Shown: positions 15,410 to 23,283, counted from the first letter of the stretch. The stretch is 64,000 bases of DNA from Brevibacterium pigmentatum (GCF_011617465.1 NZ_CP050153.1:2728001-2792000); one strand, 5' to 3'. Numbers and translations are program-made. Notes: generated by a model from the letters alone, not told the origin.

Positions 15410-16264
15410 TCAGGCCCCCTGTCCCTGGATCACGCCGTCAGCGTCAACGAGTTCACCTTCGACGTATTCGTCATCGTTCGGGAACGGTTCATCCTGCACC
15501 TGCTGGGGTGCGGGAGATTGCGGGGGCGCTACCGGAGGCTGCGGGGGGACGGGTTCTTCTGCCGCCACGTCACGTTCTGCCCGCAACTGTTCTCGCACGT
15601 ATTCGGAAGAGGTGGGCACCCACTTGGCAAGGTCGTGCGCGGCAGTCTTGGCCCACATGGCTGCAGGGTCGTTCATCCACGGTGAGTACTTCGAATCCGC
15701 GCCCTGTGAGGATGCTTTCGCCCGTTTGATTCGTTCCTGATTGACGATGACAACCTTGGACACGGCGCCGTCTTTCATCAGTGCGTAGGCGTATGCGAGT
15801 CTCAGTTCTCCGCGGTCGCTGGCCATCCAGTCGATTTCATGGATCGGTTTCGCGTCTCTGCCCGGCACGTAGTCGAACTTGTCGTTCGCATGCACAGTCT
15901 CAACGATCACGGAGGACACGGCACCGGCCCGGTACATGAGCTCGATCTCACCCTGGTAGCCGGTGATGCCAAGGATCTCGTTGCGGCCCTTGTTCTTCCT
16001 CGGGGTGAGGTAGTACTCCTCGGTTCCCGGCTGGAGTCCCTTCTGCGCCGCCTCGGACAGTGCGTTGATGAGTGTGTGCGGCGACTCAGCGGCGGCCTGC
16101 AACAGTTGCGGGTTGCGGCGGATTGAAGCGAGCGCTGACGACATCCAGCCCGCGCCCTTCTCCTGCAGGTGGCTGGGGAGGGTGGACACAAGTTCACCCT
16201 TGTATGCCTTCATGGTCTGCTGGACTGCCTGCACCATGCTGGTGCCGGGATTCTGCTGGTTCAT
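15410..16264 (-). CDS. recT: RecT-family single-strand annealing recombinase
   Basis: 284 residues. The RecT/Redbeta core is evident: [20 protein letters not shown], then [20 protein letters not shown] and [20 protein letters not shown], and [21 protein letters not shown] Pro/Gln-rich tail follows ([16 protein letters not shown]) and an acidic end. It pairs complementary strands produced by the exonuclease encoded immediately upstream, with which it overlaps by ATGA. A phage Red-like system. Confidence 0.93.
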   Translation of the reverse strand: MNQQNPGTSMVQAVQQTMKAYKGELVSTLPSHLQEKGAGWMSSALASIRRNPQLLQAAAESPHTLINALSEAAQKGLQPGTEEYYLTPRKNKGRNEILGITGYQGEIELMYRAGAVSSVIVETVHANDKFDYVPGRDAKPIHEIDWMASDRGELRLAYAYALMKDGAVSKVVIVNQERIKRAKASSQGADSKYSPWMNDPAAMWAKTAAHDLAKWVPTSSEYVREQLRAERDVAAEEPVPPQPPVAPPQSPAPQQVQDEPFPNDDEYVEGELVDADGVIQGQGA

Positions 16265-17193
16265 GCTGCTGCACTTCCTTCTGTGATAGCGGTGGATTCG
16301 GTGAAGTCGATCGATTTGAGGCTGGGCGGGAACACGACATACGGTGTGCCGTCTCCGCGTGCTTGCCTGCGGGCGATCTTGTGTCCCTCGAACAGGGCGT
16401 CTTTCGCGCCCCCCATGAGGTCAGTGAGTTGGATCTTCAGGAGGTTCGTGCGACGCTCCAGTGACTCCTTGTCGAGCACCGCGTCCTGCACGGCGAGCGC
16501 GAGCCTGAACGGCACTTCCACCTCTTCGAGTTCGATATCCGGGTGGAGGTAGCGAATAGCGACATAGGTCTCCATGTGCCCATCGAGAGCATCAATGGAC
16601 GGCTTCTCACCAGCCCACAGGGACTCCATGAACACACGCCCCTCCCCCACCAGACGGGCAAAATAGTCGGCGTTGAACTCGACCCGATACGCCTTGAACT
16701 GCAGGCCAGAGAACAGCGCCGCGACGTGGCAGACCTCGAGCCCGAAAACGCCGAGCTGCCAGATCACCTGGTCGTAGTAGTACGGCGGGATCTCGTCCGT
16801 GCCATCTTCGCCCCACTCCCACGAGTTGTTCGCAGTCTTGGCTTCGAGGAGTTCGGGTTCGCGTCCGTCTCCGTAGCGGACGATCCGGTCAGGTGTTGCG
16901 GCCACCCATTCCCACAGTGGGTGCCGGTACATGGGCGAGCGGTAGAGTTTCGCGTCCGGGTGCATTGATGCCCACCATTCGCAGACTGCCGGTTCAAGAA
17001 GGGCTCCTCGCTGCAGTTCGTCGTTCTCGACCTGCGCGGGAACGGTACCGTTCATGCGGTGCCACAGCGAGAACCGCGATTCGTACGGTGAGTGACCCAC
17101 GACGGCTGCGATCTTGCTGGCAGTCATGTACTGCATCCACTGGTCGGAACCAGGGTCGATGTAGCCGACGCGTTTGCCGGTGATGCCTTTCAT
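16261..17193 (-). CDS. YqaJ-type viral recombinase / lambda-exonuclease-like nuclease
   Basis: 310 residues from ATG 17193. Conserved features of the PD-(D/E)xK exonuclease family are visible: the N-terminal TASKIAAVVGHSPYESRFSL, the ATPDRIVRY strand and the ExK signature PELLEAKTANN, followed by PPYYYDQVIWQLGVFGL. It would resect double-stranded ends to feed RecT. The gene is coupled to recT and to the small gene before it by ATGA overlaps. The annotated start avoids a 35-codon extension into the upstream gene. Confidence 0.9.
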   Translation of the reverse strand: MKGITGKRVGYIDPGSDQWMQYMTASKIAAVVGHSPYESRFSLWHRMNGTVPAQVENDELQRGALLEPAVCEWWASMHPDAKLYRSPMYRHPLWEWVAATPDRIVRYGDGREPELLEAKTANNSWEWGEDGTDEIPPYYYDQVIWQLGVFGLEVCHVAALFSGLQFKAYRVEFNADYFARLVGEGRVFMESLWAGEKPSIDALDGHMETYVAIRYLHPDIELEEVEVPFRLALAVQDAVLDKESLERRTNLLKIQLTDLMGGAKDALFEGHKIARRQARGDGTPYVVFPPSLKSIDFTESTAITEGSAAA

Positions 17194-17363
17194 GATTCGT
17201 CCTTTTCTTCGTAGTACCCACAGTGCGAGCATCGAATGTGGTCGGGTATGTCGTAGGGGTCTGTGATGCGGTTGTCGACCGCTAGGCACGCCTGGCATTC
17301 GTAGACCGCGTTCATGCCGTCGTCTTCGTTCCGGCTAACGGGTCGTGCTCTCAGGAGGTCCAT
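17190..17363 (-). CDS. Small zinc-ribbon phage protein, 57 residues
   Basis: ATG 17363 (MDLLRARPVSRNEDDGMNAV). YECQACLAVDN and IRCSHCGYYEE supply two CxxC pairs about 24 residues apart, a complete zinc ribbon with an acidic tail. It overlaps the exonuclease start by ATGA and the previous gene by 13 bases. May contact DNA or the recombinase; function unknown. Confidence 0.7.
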   Translation of the reverse strand: MDLLRARPVSRNEDDGMNAVYECQACLAVDNRITDPYDIPDHIRCSHCGYYEEKDES

Positions 17364-17545
17364 GGTGTTGACTCCTTCGTGATGGCGACGAGGGCTGCGA
17401 ATGCGGTGAGCATGGTGAGCAGGCCGAGGCCGTTGAGGGTGATGGTTTGGGTGTAGCTGTAGAAGTACGCGGCCATGGAGGTCACGAGGATCGGCGTGTA
17501 GATCCAGGCGATGCGCCGGCGGCGATGGACGGGTAGGCGACTCAT
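17351..17545 (-). CDS. Small membrane protein, 64 residues, two transmembrane segments
   Basis: ATG 17545 gives MSRLPVHRRRRIAWIYTPIL. The basic N-terminus is followed by two hydrophobic stretches (IAWIYTPILVTSMAAYFYSY and LGLLTMLTAFAALVAI). A membrane protein in an early operon could serve in superinfection exclusion or membrane anchoring of replication; not testable from sequence. Confidence 0.68.
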   Translation of the reverse strand: MSRLPVHRRRRIAWIYTPILVTSMAAYFYSYTQTITLNGLGLLTMLTAFAALVAITKESTPWTS

Positions 17546-17757
17546 GCGGCACGTCCCGGATCCCACGGGCCTGCCGCACCACGGTCGTGTGCGTGCTGTT
17601 GTTCGAGCACTGCGTCCTCGACGTCGTTGAGGAACTGTTCCCCGGCACCGTCGGCGAGGACACCGGTGACCTGTTTGCCTTTGACGGTGAGGAACTCGAC
17701 GTGGAGTTCGCCGTCAATGCAGTTGACGGTCGCGGTCTTCGCGTTGAAGTGCATCAT
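17542..17757 (-). CDS. Small phage protein, 71 residues
   Basis: MMHFNAKTATVNCIDGELHV from ATG 17757, then EFLTVKGKQVTGVLADGAGE. The first half is beta-rich, the second half an acidic helix (FLNDVEDAVLEQQHAHD). Its start overlaps the stop of the HTH gene and its stop overlaps the membrane protein gene. Function unknown. Confidence 0.7.
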   Translation of the reverse strand: MMHFNAKTATVNCIDGELHVEFLTVKGKQVTGVLADGAGEQFLNDVEDAVLEQQHAHDRGAAGPWDPGRAA

Positions 17758-17972
17758 GCTGCGGCTCCTTTCGTTTCGTGCCGGTCGAGCCATGCGTCGA
17801 CAGCGGACTGACGTGTACCTCTGGCGCGAGGTCTCCATGAGGTGCCGACTTCGATCCATGCGGGTACTCGATCTCCGCCGTCTCCGCGGTCGAGGGCCCG
17901 GTCTGCTTGCAGTTGGTAGACGCTGTAACCGATCTGTTCGGCGACTTCTTTGTCAGTGAGGAGGCGGTTCAT
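17754..17972 (-). CDS. Excisionase-like helix-turn-helix protein
   Basis: 72 residues from ATG 17972: MNRLLTDKEVAEQIGYSVYQ, a typical start for MerR/HTH_17 excisionase-like proteins (LTxxEVAEqIG). A middle acidic/basic linker leads to QSAVDAWLDRHE, the usual end of the domain. It could be the excisionase or a small regulator. Coupled to neighbours by ATGA. Confidence 0.75.
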   Translation of the reverse strand: MNRLLTDKEVAEQIGYSVYQLQADRALDRGDGGDRVPAWIEVGTSWRPRARGTRQSAVDAWLDRHETKGAAA

Positions 17973-18151
17973 TGCTTGTCCTCCGGGAGTAGGGACCAGG
18001 GGAAGTTGGTCACGTGGTCGTTTGTGACGAATGTGCCGCGGTGGTTGTTCCGGTCCGTCTGGTACTGCATGGCCCCGATCAGGGTCAGGGATGCGAGTCC
18101 GAGGACCACGACGGCGGTGGTGATCAGGAGGAATCCTGTTTGCGGTTTCAT
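17969..18151 (-). CDS. Small single-span membrane protein, 60 residues
   Basis: MKPQTGFLLITTAVVVLGLA then SLTLIGAMQYQTDRNN: one strong N-terminal transmembrane segment with a short basic start (or an uncleaved signal anchor) and a hydrophilic tail outside. ATGA overlaps at both ends. Possibly a superinfection-exclusion type protein; inference only. Confidence 0.68.
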   Translation of the reverse strand: MKPQTGFLLITTAVVVLGLASLTLIGAMQYQTDRNNHRGTFVTNDHVTNFPWSLLPEDKQ

Positions 18152-18414
18152 TTGTGGGTCTCCTTATGGAGGGCGATGGCATCACCGCTAATTTCCAGTG
18201 GCCAGTCCTTGTCGGGGTGGCGGTTAAGGTCGCGGACGCTGACGTCGGACATGACTGAGAAGTCTCGTCTGGCGTCGTCGGCGTAGGTGGCGAGGAACTG
18301 CAGGCGTTGCCGTTCGTCGCAGGTCATGGTGTGGAGGTCGATGACGTCCTGCACGGTCTGGCCTGGCTCGAGTGGGATGCAGGCTCCGCAGCAGTCGAAC
18401 GACACAGCAGTCAC
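18148..18414 (-). CDS. Phage hypothetical protein, 88 residues
   Basis: MTAVSFDCCGACIPLEPGQT has a CCxxC cluster at residues 8-12. The rest is helical (QRLQFLATYADDARRDFSVM) and charged. Coupled to both neighbours. No domain recognised. Confidence 0.7.
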   Translation of the reverse strand: MTAVSFDCCGACIPLEPGQTVQDVIDLHTMTCDERQRLQFLATYADDARRDFSVMSDVSVRDLNRHPDKDWPLEISGDAIALHKETHK

Positions 18415-18812
18415 GACCAGTCACCGGCCTTATAGCGGGCGACCTTCTCGGCGCTTTTTTCGGCCTGGCGCGTCTCGTAGTCGAGGACCCTCTCGCGCTG
18501 CTTTTCGACGAGCGCACGCCAGTGTCGTCGGGGGTCCTCGTTCCATTCGTCGAGAACGAAGTCCATGGCTTCTCGCGCTTCTCTCGCGTCGATGTTGTCG
18601 TCGACCTTGACCCCTGCCAGGTCGACTCGCGTCCCGTCGATGTTCACTTCGAGGTTGACGGTTCCGCCGTTCGCGAAGACGTTCGACCAGGTGGCCAATC
18701 GGGCGACCGGCTCATCCTCCGGCGAAGGGTTCTTGCTCGCGATCGTGAACTGATTGGACGACTTGATGACGTCGCCGACTGAGGTGGGGATTTTGCGGTA
18801 GTCGATGCTCAT
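18411..18812 (-). CDS. Phage hypothetical protein, 133 residues
   Basis: ATG 18812 (MSIDYRKIPTSVGDVIKSSN). The first half is beta-rich with GGTVNLEVNIDGTRVDLAGV. The second half is a long charged helix (WRALVEKQRERVLDYETRQA) likely to form a coiled coil. It directly follows the antirepressor gene, which it overlaps by ATGA. Function unknown. Confidence 0.73.
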   Translation of the reverse strand: MSIDYRKIPTSVGDVIKSSNQFTIASKNPSPEDEPVARLATWSNVFANGGTVNLEVNIDGTRVDLAGVKVDDNIDAREAREAMDFVLDEWNEDPRRHWRALVEKQRERVLDYETRQAEKSAEKVARYKAGDWS

Positions 18813-19588
18813 GCCGCAACCTCCGTGTTCTTGACGAGGCGGGCGATCGCTGACGCTCCAGCCGGGGTGATCTTGAGCGTCCACATGACCTCGCCACGGA
18901 AGCGTGGGGCATCGTTCTCAAGTCGGCGATAGAAGTAGAGCTTCTTGTGCGAGTACTCCGAGTACCGCGTGATCTTGACCTTCTCTTGCCGCTTCTCCGA
19001 CCAGCGGGTGGTCTCTTCGGCATAGATCCAGCCTTTGGCGATCAGCAGCTGTCGCAACGCCTTCTCGGTCATGTCGAGGCTGGATGCGACAGTGCGAAAG
19101 AGGATCTTGTCGTCATCGGCGGCGAACGTGTCCACGTAGTCGACCTTCGGCGCATCCTCGGCGACCTTCGCTTCGAGAGCCTTCACCTTGCGGTTGGTGA
19201 TCTGCAGAGCCTGCAGTACGATTTCGTCCTCGGTGAGGGCGGGAGTCTTGTTCTGTTCCATGAGCATCTGTCGCATGGCGTAGAAGTCCTGGACCAGCTT
19301 GAGTTTGAGCTCTCGGACGCTCGGGGTGTTCTTGAGGTATGTGATGAGCAGAGTTCCCTGCTGCTCATTGAGCTGGGCGACCTCTCGGCGCTGGACTCCG
19401 CCGGCCGTCTGGAGGGGTGCAATTTCAAATGCGACCCTTCCGAAGCTCTCAAGGTCCGCGAGATTCGCTCTCACGAGCTGGATGACTCCGCGGTGCCCGT
19501 TCCCGGTCTTATCTGCGATCGTGGTGGTTGAGACTCGCGGCTCCCCGTCAATGACCTCGACGAGGCTGGTATCATTGGCGTTAGGCAT
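18809..19588 (-). CDS. Phage antirepressor: Rha N-terminal domain plus KilAC-type C-terminus
   Basis: 259 residues from ATG 19588, which follows AGGAAGGTGAAACAA. An alternative ATG at 19657, with AGGGAGCC upstream, would add 23 residues and cannot be excluded. The N-terminal Rha domain shows VEVIDGEPRVSTTTIADKTG and HRGVIQLVRANLADLESFG, then NEQQGTLLITYLKNTPSVRE. The C-terminal half (KALEAKVAEDAPKVDYVDTF, then ILFRTVASSLDMTEKALRQL and LLIAKGWIY) is the KilAC/ANT domain. Such proteins inactivate the lysogeny repressor and promote lytic growth. Confidence 0.88.
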   Translation of the reverse strand: MPNANDTSLVEVIDGEPRVSTTTIADKTGNGHRGVIQLVRANLADLESFGRVAFEIAPLQTAGGVQRREVAQLNEQQGTLLITYLKNTPSVRELKLKLVQDFYAMRQMLMEQNKTPALTEDEIVLQALQITNRKVKALEAKVAEDAPKVDYVDTFAADDDKILFRTVASSLDMTEKALRQLLIAKGWIYAEETTRWSEKRQEKVKITRYSEYSHKKLYFYRRLENDAPRFRGEVMWTLKITPAGASAIARLVKNTEVAA

Positions 19589-19666
19589 TTGTTTCACCTT
19601 CCTGGTGTCGTGGCCCTCGCCCTGTCCGGCGGGGGTCTTTTCTTTGTCCTGGTTCATGTCGGCTCC

Positions 19667-19948
19667 CTATGCGGCCATATCGCTAGATCTATCGTCTAGT
19701 CTGTCGGGCAAAAAACACACTTCCATCGGGATCTTCCACGCGTTCTCGATCTTTCGTGCGGTCGAGAGGTTCACGTGCGTCTTGGGGATCCTGCGCCCGT
19801 CTTTGGTCGTCTCCCGCCCGAGGCGGAGTGACTGAATGAGCGTGTGTGAAACGCCTGCCCGCATTGCTGCTTTGCGCTCAGATCCGAGCTCTTGGACTAC
19901 CTCTGCCAGGTACTGCTTGAAGACTCTGCGGTCTACCTTGTATCTCAT
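19667..19948 (-). CDS. Cro-like helix-turn-helix protein, first gene of the early operon
   Basis: 93 residues from ATG 19948, preceded by AGGGAGGTGAAG; a GTG six bases upstream sits too close to that site. MRYKVDRRVFKQYLAEVVQE is followed by a lambda-type HTH (ERKAAMRAGVSHTLIQSLRL). It is divergent from the repressor gene and likely binds the same operators, as Cro does. It is the first gene of the leftward early operon. Confidence 0.8.
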   Translation of the reverse strand: MRYKVDRRVFKQYLAEVVQELGSERKAAMRAGVSHTLIQSLRLGRETTKDGRRIPKTHVNLSTARKIENAWKIPMEVCFLPDRLDDRSSDMAA

Positions 19949-19985
19949 CTTCACCTCCCTAGTTGGTATATCTAGCGTATAGCGC

Positions 19986-20004
19986 CTTGCCAGGATTTGG
20001 CAAG
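19986..20004. promoter_or_regulatory. Candidate phage operator 1
   Basis: Perfect 7-bp arms, CTTGCCA and TGGCAAG, with five bases between. It overlaps the -35 of the leftward early promoter, so binding would block transcription of the Cro-like/antirepressor operon. Confidence 0.65.
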
Positions 20005-20066
20005 CCCGAATCTGAAAAATCTTTATATCCCCCTAGGGCATAGGAAATTACGGGCCTGTAGTTCCG

Positions 20067-20080
20067 TGCCAGTAGTGGCA
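20067..20080. promoter_or_regulatory. Candidate phage operator 2
   Basis: TGCCA, four bases, TGGCA, with the same half-site as operator 1 and followed by AG. It lies 38-51 bases before the repressor start and could allow autoregulation of the repressor. Confidence 0.55.
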
Positions 20081-20117
20081 AGGGTAGATTTGTGTCGACT
20101 GCACCCTCTGCCCGAAA

Positions 20118-20741
20118 GTGATTGTTGTGAGCGATCTTTCCGACCGTCTAGCGGATGCAAAGCGGAAGCTGGACATCTCTACTCAGAAGATGTCTGACCT
20201 TGCGCAGGCCGCCGGCTACCAGTTGTCGAACTACTCGGCGACCGTGTACACCAACGGCAAGCACCCCGCCAAGGCATCGGCGGCAACACTCGAGGCACTG
20301 TCCTATGTGCTCCGTGTACCGCTGGCTGAGCTTCGGGAACTGGCCGGACTACCCCAGCACCACGGGAAGTTCGAGCCGCTGCCCGAGGCCGACACGCTCA
20401 CTGCTCCACAGCGTGCCGCTGTGAACGAAGTCATCCGCCAGTTGGCGGAAGCGAACGCGAAAGCAGGTGATGGCAGTGGAAACGCCACCCCCACCAAACG
20501 CGCCGGAGTGAGTCCGGCACCAGAGGACGACGGGCTCGGCTCATTCGGAGGCCGTGCCCGTGGAGACCTCGACCACGAATCCGTGAACGACGGCGCCGGC
20601 GACAACGTGCACGAACTGTTCACTCCCCCACCCGGGCGCGAGGACACTGCCGCCTACGATGCACCCAACCGGGGCAAGCAGCAGAAGGAAGAGTCGGAGC
20701 AGCGTGGGGAGGAATCGCAAGATCCGGAGGACTGGGAGTGA
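20118..20741 (+). CDS. CI-like lysogeny repressor (XRE-type HTH)
   Basis: 207 residues from GTG 20118; a second GTG at 20127 (VSDLSDRLADAKRKLD) is equally plausible. The N-terminal half is a helix-turn-helix domain (MSDLAQAAGYQLSNYSATVY, then AKASAATLEALSYVLRVPLA). The C-terminal half is acidic and low complexity, with no LexA-like serine protease domain, so induction would not be by RecA autocleavage. The ImmA/IrrE peptidase encoded nearby is the likely inactivator, as in ICEBs1-like systems. It overlaps the next gene by GTGA. Confidence 0.82.
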   Translation: MIVVSDLSDRLADAKRKLDISTQKMSDLAQAAGYQLSNYSATVYTNGKHPAKASAATLEALSYVLRVPLAELRELAGLPQHHGKFEPLPEADTLTAPQRAAVNEVIRQLAEANAKAGDGSGNATPTKRAGVSPAPEDDGLGSFGGRARGDLDHESVNDGAGDNVHELFTPPPGREDTAAYDAPNRGKQQKEESEQRGEESQDPEDWE

Positions 20742-21535
20742 GTAGACCCAAGCGGCTACACGCATTTGTTGACGAATCCGGCCAGCGCTCTCCGTCAGAG
20801 AAGTCGAGCGATTACTTCATCATGTCGGCGGTTCTGGTTTTTGACTACTGCCTTGACCTCGCTCGAGAACACCTCGTCGAGCTAAAGACAGCGACCAACC
20901 GAAAGCCGGAGCATCTGCTGCACTGGAGCAAGCTGAAGTCGCACCATCGATCAAAAGTCTCAGAAATGATGGGATCGGCAAGCGGCTTCATGGGCTATGT
21001 CTCTGTCGTGGCCTGCAAGCGAGTCCTTGCCGATCAGGTCACGATGGAGATGAACTTCGGAGGTGAGAAGTACAAATTCTCAGCGTTCACTCCACTGTCC
21101 GAGGACGAGGCATATCTCAAGACTTATCAGTATCTTCTCGAACGAATCTCGTGGGTAGCTTCGCGAAGCCAAACCTCTGCAGATATCACGATTGAACACA
21201 CTATTCGATTCAAGCGAAAGACTCTCGAGGAATTCGAATCGAGAATCAAGAAAGACGCCAGTTGCTCAGCCCATTGGGGCAGTCTCCCTGATGGCGCGAA
21301 ACTGCGATCCAAAAAGGACGAAGATCTCCTTCAGCTTGCAGATCTCGTAGCGAGTGGAATTGGCGCGGCCTTCAATGGGCATCCGAGAAATGGAGTCGAC
21401 ACTTCGCATGTAAGCAACATGGCGCAGGCAATGTGGAGGGGCCCGAAGAAGAATAAGCTCACGACATACGGGCTGAAGATGCACCCATGGAATGAGGTAA
21501 CGAGATCTCTTCATCCATGGCTGCTTGAGATATAA
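20738..21535 (+). CDS. DUF3800 domain protein coupled to the repressor
   Basis: 265 residues. GTG 20738 overlaps the repressor stop, so both are made in the lysogen. The N-terminus RLHAFVDESGQR carries the FxDESG motif typical of DUF3800. The C-terminus has DEDLLQLADLVASGIGAA, the conserved second acidic motif (LQLADxxA). The two acidic motifs suggest a metal-dependent RNase H-like nuclease fold. The G+C content looks lower than the rest of the prophage, as for a lysogenic-conversion (moron) gene. DUF3800 proteins are often found near defence or mobile genes; exact function unknown. Confidence 0.85.
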   Translation: MSRPKRLHAFVDESGQRSPSEKSSDYFIMSAVLVFDYCLDLAREHLVELKTATNRKPEHLLHWSKLKSHHRSKVSEMMGSASGFMGYVSVVACKRVLADQVTMEMNFGGEKYKFSAFTPLSEDEAYLKTYQYLLERISWVASRSQTSADITIEHTIRFKRKTLEEFESRIKKDASCSAHWGSLPDGAKLRSKKDEDLLQLADLVASGIGAAFNGHPRNGVDTSHVSNMAQAMWRGPKKNKLTTYGLKMHPWNEVTRSLHPWLLEI

Positions 21536-21723
21536 CGAAGCGACCGCCTTACGCTGCATGTACAGGTGCTGGGTTGAACCCCCGGCAGGCGATCGCTCCG
21601 TGGCTTCAGTGTCACACGGCGGGACATTGGGAAACAAGGGGAAACACCGAACTATGCGCAACTTCACGCAACTATCGGTAACCACGTCCGTCGTGTCAGC
21701 CCCTCCCCATATGGTCTTGAGTC
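21536..21723. other. Spacer between DUF3800 and ImmA/IrrE genes
   Basis: No gene seen. It holds a loose inverted repeat (GCGACCGCCT near 21540 and AGGCGATCGC ending 21596). It also has a direct repeat of ACGCAACT/CGCAACTT near 21656-21676 and a small GGGTTGAACCC hairpin. The sequence upstream of 21724 probably contains the promoter for the peptidase and integrase genes. Confidence 0.4.
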
Positions 21724-22134
21724 ATGCACCATCCATGGAGAGAACTACGTGAACGCGGGGACGGCGTTGTCCTGCACTTCACCAGGTTCAACGACACTCG
21801 AGTAGCCGCCACAAACGGCAACAACGCCATCTGGCTCGACCAAGATCTACTGCAGGTCGAGCGCCGCTGCGCCATCCAGCACGAGCAAGCGCACATTGAC
21901 CTCGGGCACACGAACTGCGACGACCCGAGAGAAGAACAAGCAGCACGCCGACTCACAGCCCAGAAGCTCATTCACTGGGATGCCCTCGTCGACGTCTTCA
22001 AATGGGCCCACACAGCCTCTGAGGCGGCCGACGAACTATGGGTGACACCGGAAGTCCTTGAAGACCGTCTCCGGTTCCTCCGCCCCCACGAGAAGCACCT
22101 GCTCCGACTCATCGGGGCAGCACGACAAGGATGA
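21724..22134 (+). CDS. ImmA/IrrE-family metallopeptidase
   Basis: 136 residues. The zinc-binding HExxH motif is HEQAH at about residues 53-57, followed by IDLGH. The overall length matches ImmA. In ICEBs1 and phi105-like elements ImmA cleaves the immunity repressor after a signal. Here the CI-like protein lacks a self-cleavage domain, so this protein is the best candidate for induction. The ATG at 21724 starts MHHPWRELRERGDGVVLHFT. The gene ends five bases before the integrase. Confidence 0.87.
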   Translation: MHHPWRELRERGDGVVLHFTRFNDTRVAATNGNNAIWLDQDLLQVERRCAIQHEQAHIDLGHTNCDDPREEQAARRLTAQKLIHWDALVDVFKWAHTASEAADELWVTPEVLEDRLRFLRPHEKHLLRLIGAARQG

Positions 22135-22138
22135 CACC

Positions 22139-23236
22139 ATGGCCAGCATTGAACCGTACGAGACTGCGAAGGGGCGCCGGTACAGGGTTCGGTACACCAA
22201 GCCCGACCGGAAACCCACAGATCGCCGTGGGTTCCGCACGAAACGCGAGGCCCAGATCTTCCTCAGCACAGTCGAAGTGTCGAAACTTGAAGGCACCTAC
22301 GTGGACCCGACGAGGGGAAAGATCACTGTCGAAGAGCTGGGCACGCACTGGCTGAAAACCGTCAGCGCCAAGGAATCATCGAAAAGGGTGTACGAGACCG
22401 CGTTGCGTATTCACATCTACCCGCAGTTCGGCGCACTACCCGTGAACGGGGTATCCCGATCGAACGTCAGAGAGTGGGTTTCGAAGCTGTCGGAGAAGCG
22501 AGCAGCCAGAACCGTACGCAGGGCACACTACGTCCTCCAAGCAGTTCTTCAGATGGCTGTCGACGATCACCTGATCCCCCGCAACCCCGCCAGCGGTGTC
22601 AAGAACCTACCGTCGCCGACTCACCGGAAGAACGTATACCTCACCTATGAGCAGGTAGAGAAGGTGGCGCAGGCGGCCGATGAGCACCACTTGAGAGCTC
22701 AGCGCGGCCGGTACGGGTTCGTCATTTACATTGCCGCATACATGGGATTGCGGTGGAGCGAGATCGCGACCCTGACGCCGGAGGACGTCGACTTGGAGGA
22801 CCGGCGCGTGCGGGTTCGCGCCGAGGTGTCGAAGAACAGCAGGGAACGGTCAGTCGGGTATCCGAAGTTCATGCACGATCGGTTCCGAGCTCTCACGCTG
22901 AAAGCTGTTCCCGGTGGTCTGCTCATTCCCGATCTGGCTGAGCCGAAGAATCAGGAGTCGTGGTTCCTGTCTGTGAGGAAGAAGGCCAAGCTTGACGAGG
23001 GGTTCGTGTTTCACGATCTGCGCCACTCCGCGGCATCGTTTGCGGTATCCGCTGGCGCTTCGGTGAAGGTCGTGCAGAACATGCTCGGTCACTCCTCCGC
23101 AGCCATGACCTTGGACGTGTACTCGGATCTGTTCGACACCGATGTGGATGATGTTGCCGAGCGAATCGACGAGGCGCGAAAACGAAACATGGGCAAAACG
23201 TGGGCAGACGGCGATTCGATCCCCGCTGGGGAGTGA
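22139..23236 (+). CDS. int: Tyrosine site-specific integrase
   Basis: 365 residues from ATG 22139, four bases after the ImmA stop and preceded by AAGGATGACACC. The catalytic set is visible: Arg205 in GLRWSEI, His292 and Arg295 in FHDLRHSAASF, His318 in MLGHSSAAM and Tyr328 in TLDVYSDL. The N-terminal part has an AP2-like arm-binding domain (KGRRYRVRYTKPDRKPTDRR) and the central SAM-like core-binding region. It catalyses integration and excision; the attachment site should lie close to its 3' end, beside nrdF. Confidence 0.96.
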   Translation: MASIEPYETAKGRRYRVRYTKPDRKPTDRRGFRTKREAQIFLSTVEVSKLEGTYVDPTRGKITVEELGTHWLKTVSAKESSKRVYETALRIHIYPQFGALPVNGVSRSNVREWVSKLSEKRAARTVRRAHYVLQAVLQMAVDDHLIPRNPASGVKNLPSPTHRKNVYLTYEQVEKVAQAADEHHLRAQRGRYGFVIYIAAYMGLRWSEIATLTPEDVDLEDRRVRVRAEVSKNSRERSVGYPKFMHDRFRALTLKAVPGGLLIPDLAEPKNQESWFLSVRKKAKLDEGFVFHDLRHSAASFAVSAGASVKVVQNMLGHSSAAMTLDVYSDLFDTDVDDVAERIDEARKRNMGKTWADGDSIPAGE

Positions 23237-23245
23237 ATGCAGAAA

Positions 23246-23283
23246 AGCGGCCCACCCAAACATTTCTGCTTGGATGGGCCGCT
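23246..23283. terminator. Bidirectional terminator between integrase and nrdF
   Basis: A 14-bp stem (AGCGGCCCACCCAA with TTGGATGGGCCGCT, one G-U/mismatch) and a 10-base loop, between two convergent genes. It is a plausible rho-independent terminator for both sides and the outermost recognisable prophage feature. Confidence 0.72.

Larger units (their letters stand above)
19949..20117. promoter_or_regulatory. Divergent genetic-switch region
   Basis: This AT-richer spacer separates the Cro-like gene (leftward) from the repressor gene (rightward). A leftward promoter is visible as TTGCCA, 16 bases, TATACG on the minus strand. Its -35 lies inside an inverted repeat at 19986-20004, as expected for repressor control. 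A second related repeat is at 20067-20080. TATATCTAGCGTATA near 19966-19980 forms a further imperfect symmetrical site. Confidence 0.7.
1..23283. mobile_element. Prophage, right-hand part (siphovirus-type, left end outside window)
   Basis: A continuous phage module: integrase, ImmA/IrrE peptidase, CI-like repressor, divergent Cro-like gene, antirepressor, recombination genes, replication genes, terminase, portal and head morphogenesis protein. Nearly everything left of 19,948 is one leftward operon with overlapping stop and start codons. The right limit is placed at the hairpin between integrase (ends 23,236) and nrdF (stop at 23,295). I could not identify attL/attR core repeats because the left end is outside the window. 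The intact replication, recombination and packaging genes argue for a recent prophage, although two small genes carry frameshifts. Confidence 0.93.

Noticed and set aside
21540..21596. Inverted repeat after the DUF3800 gene as a terminator or tRNA-like element
   Set aside because: The arms are short and imperfect and the loop is large; GGTTGAACCC only superficially resembles a T-loop.
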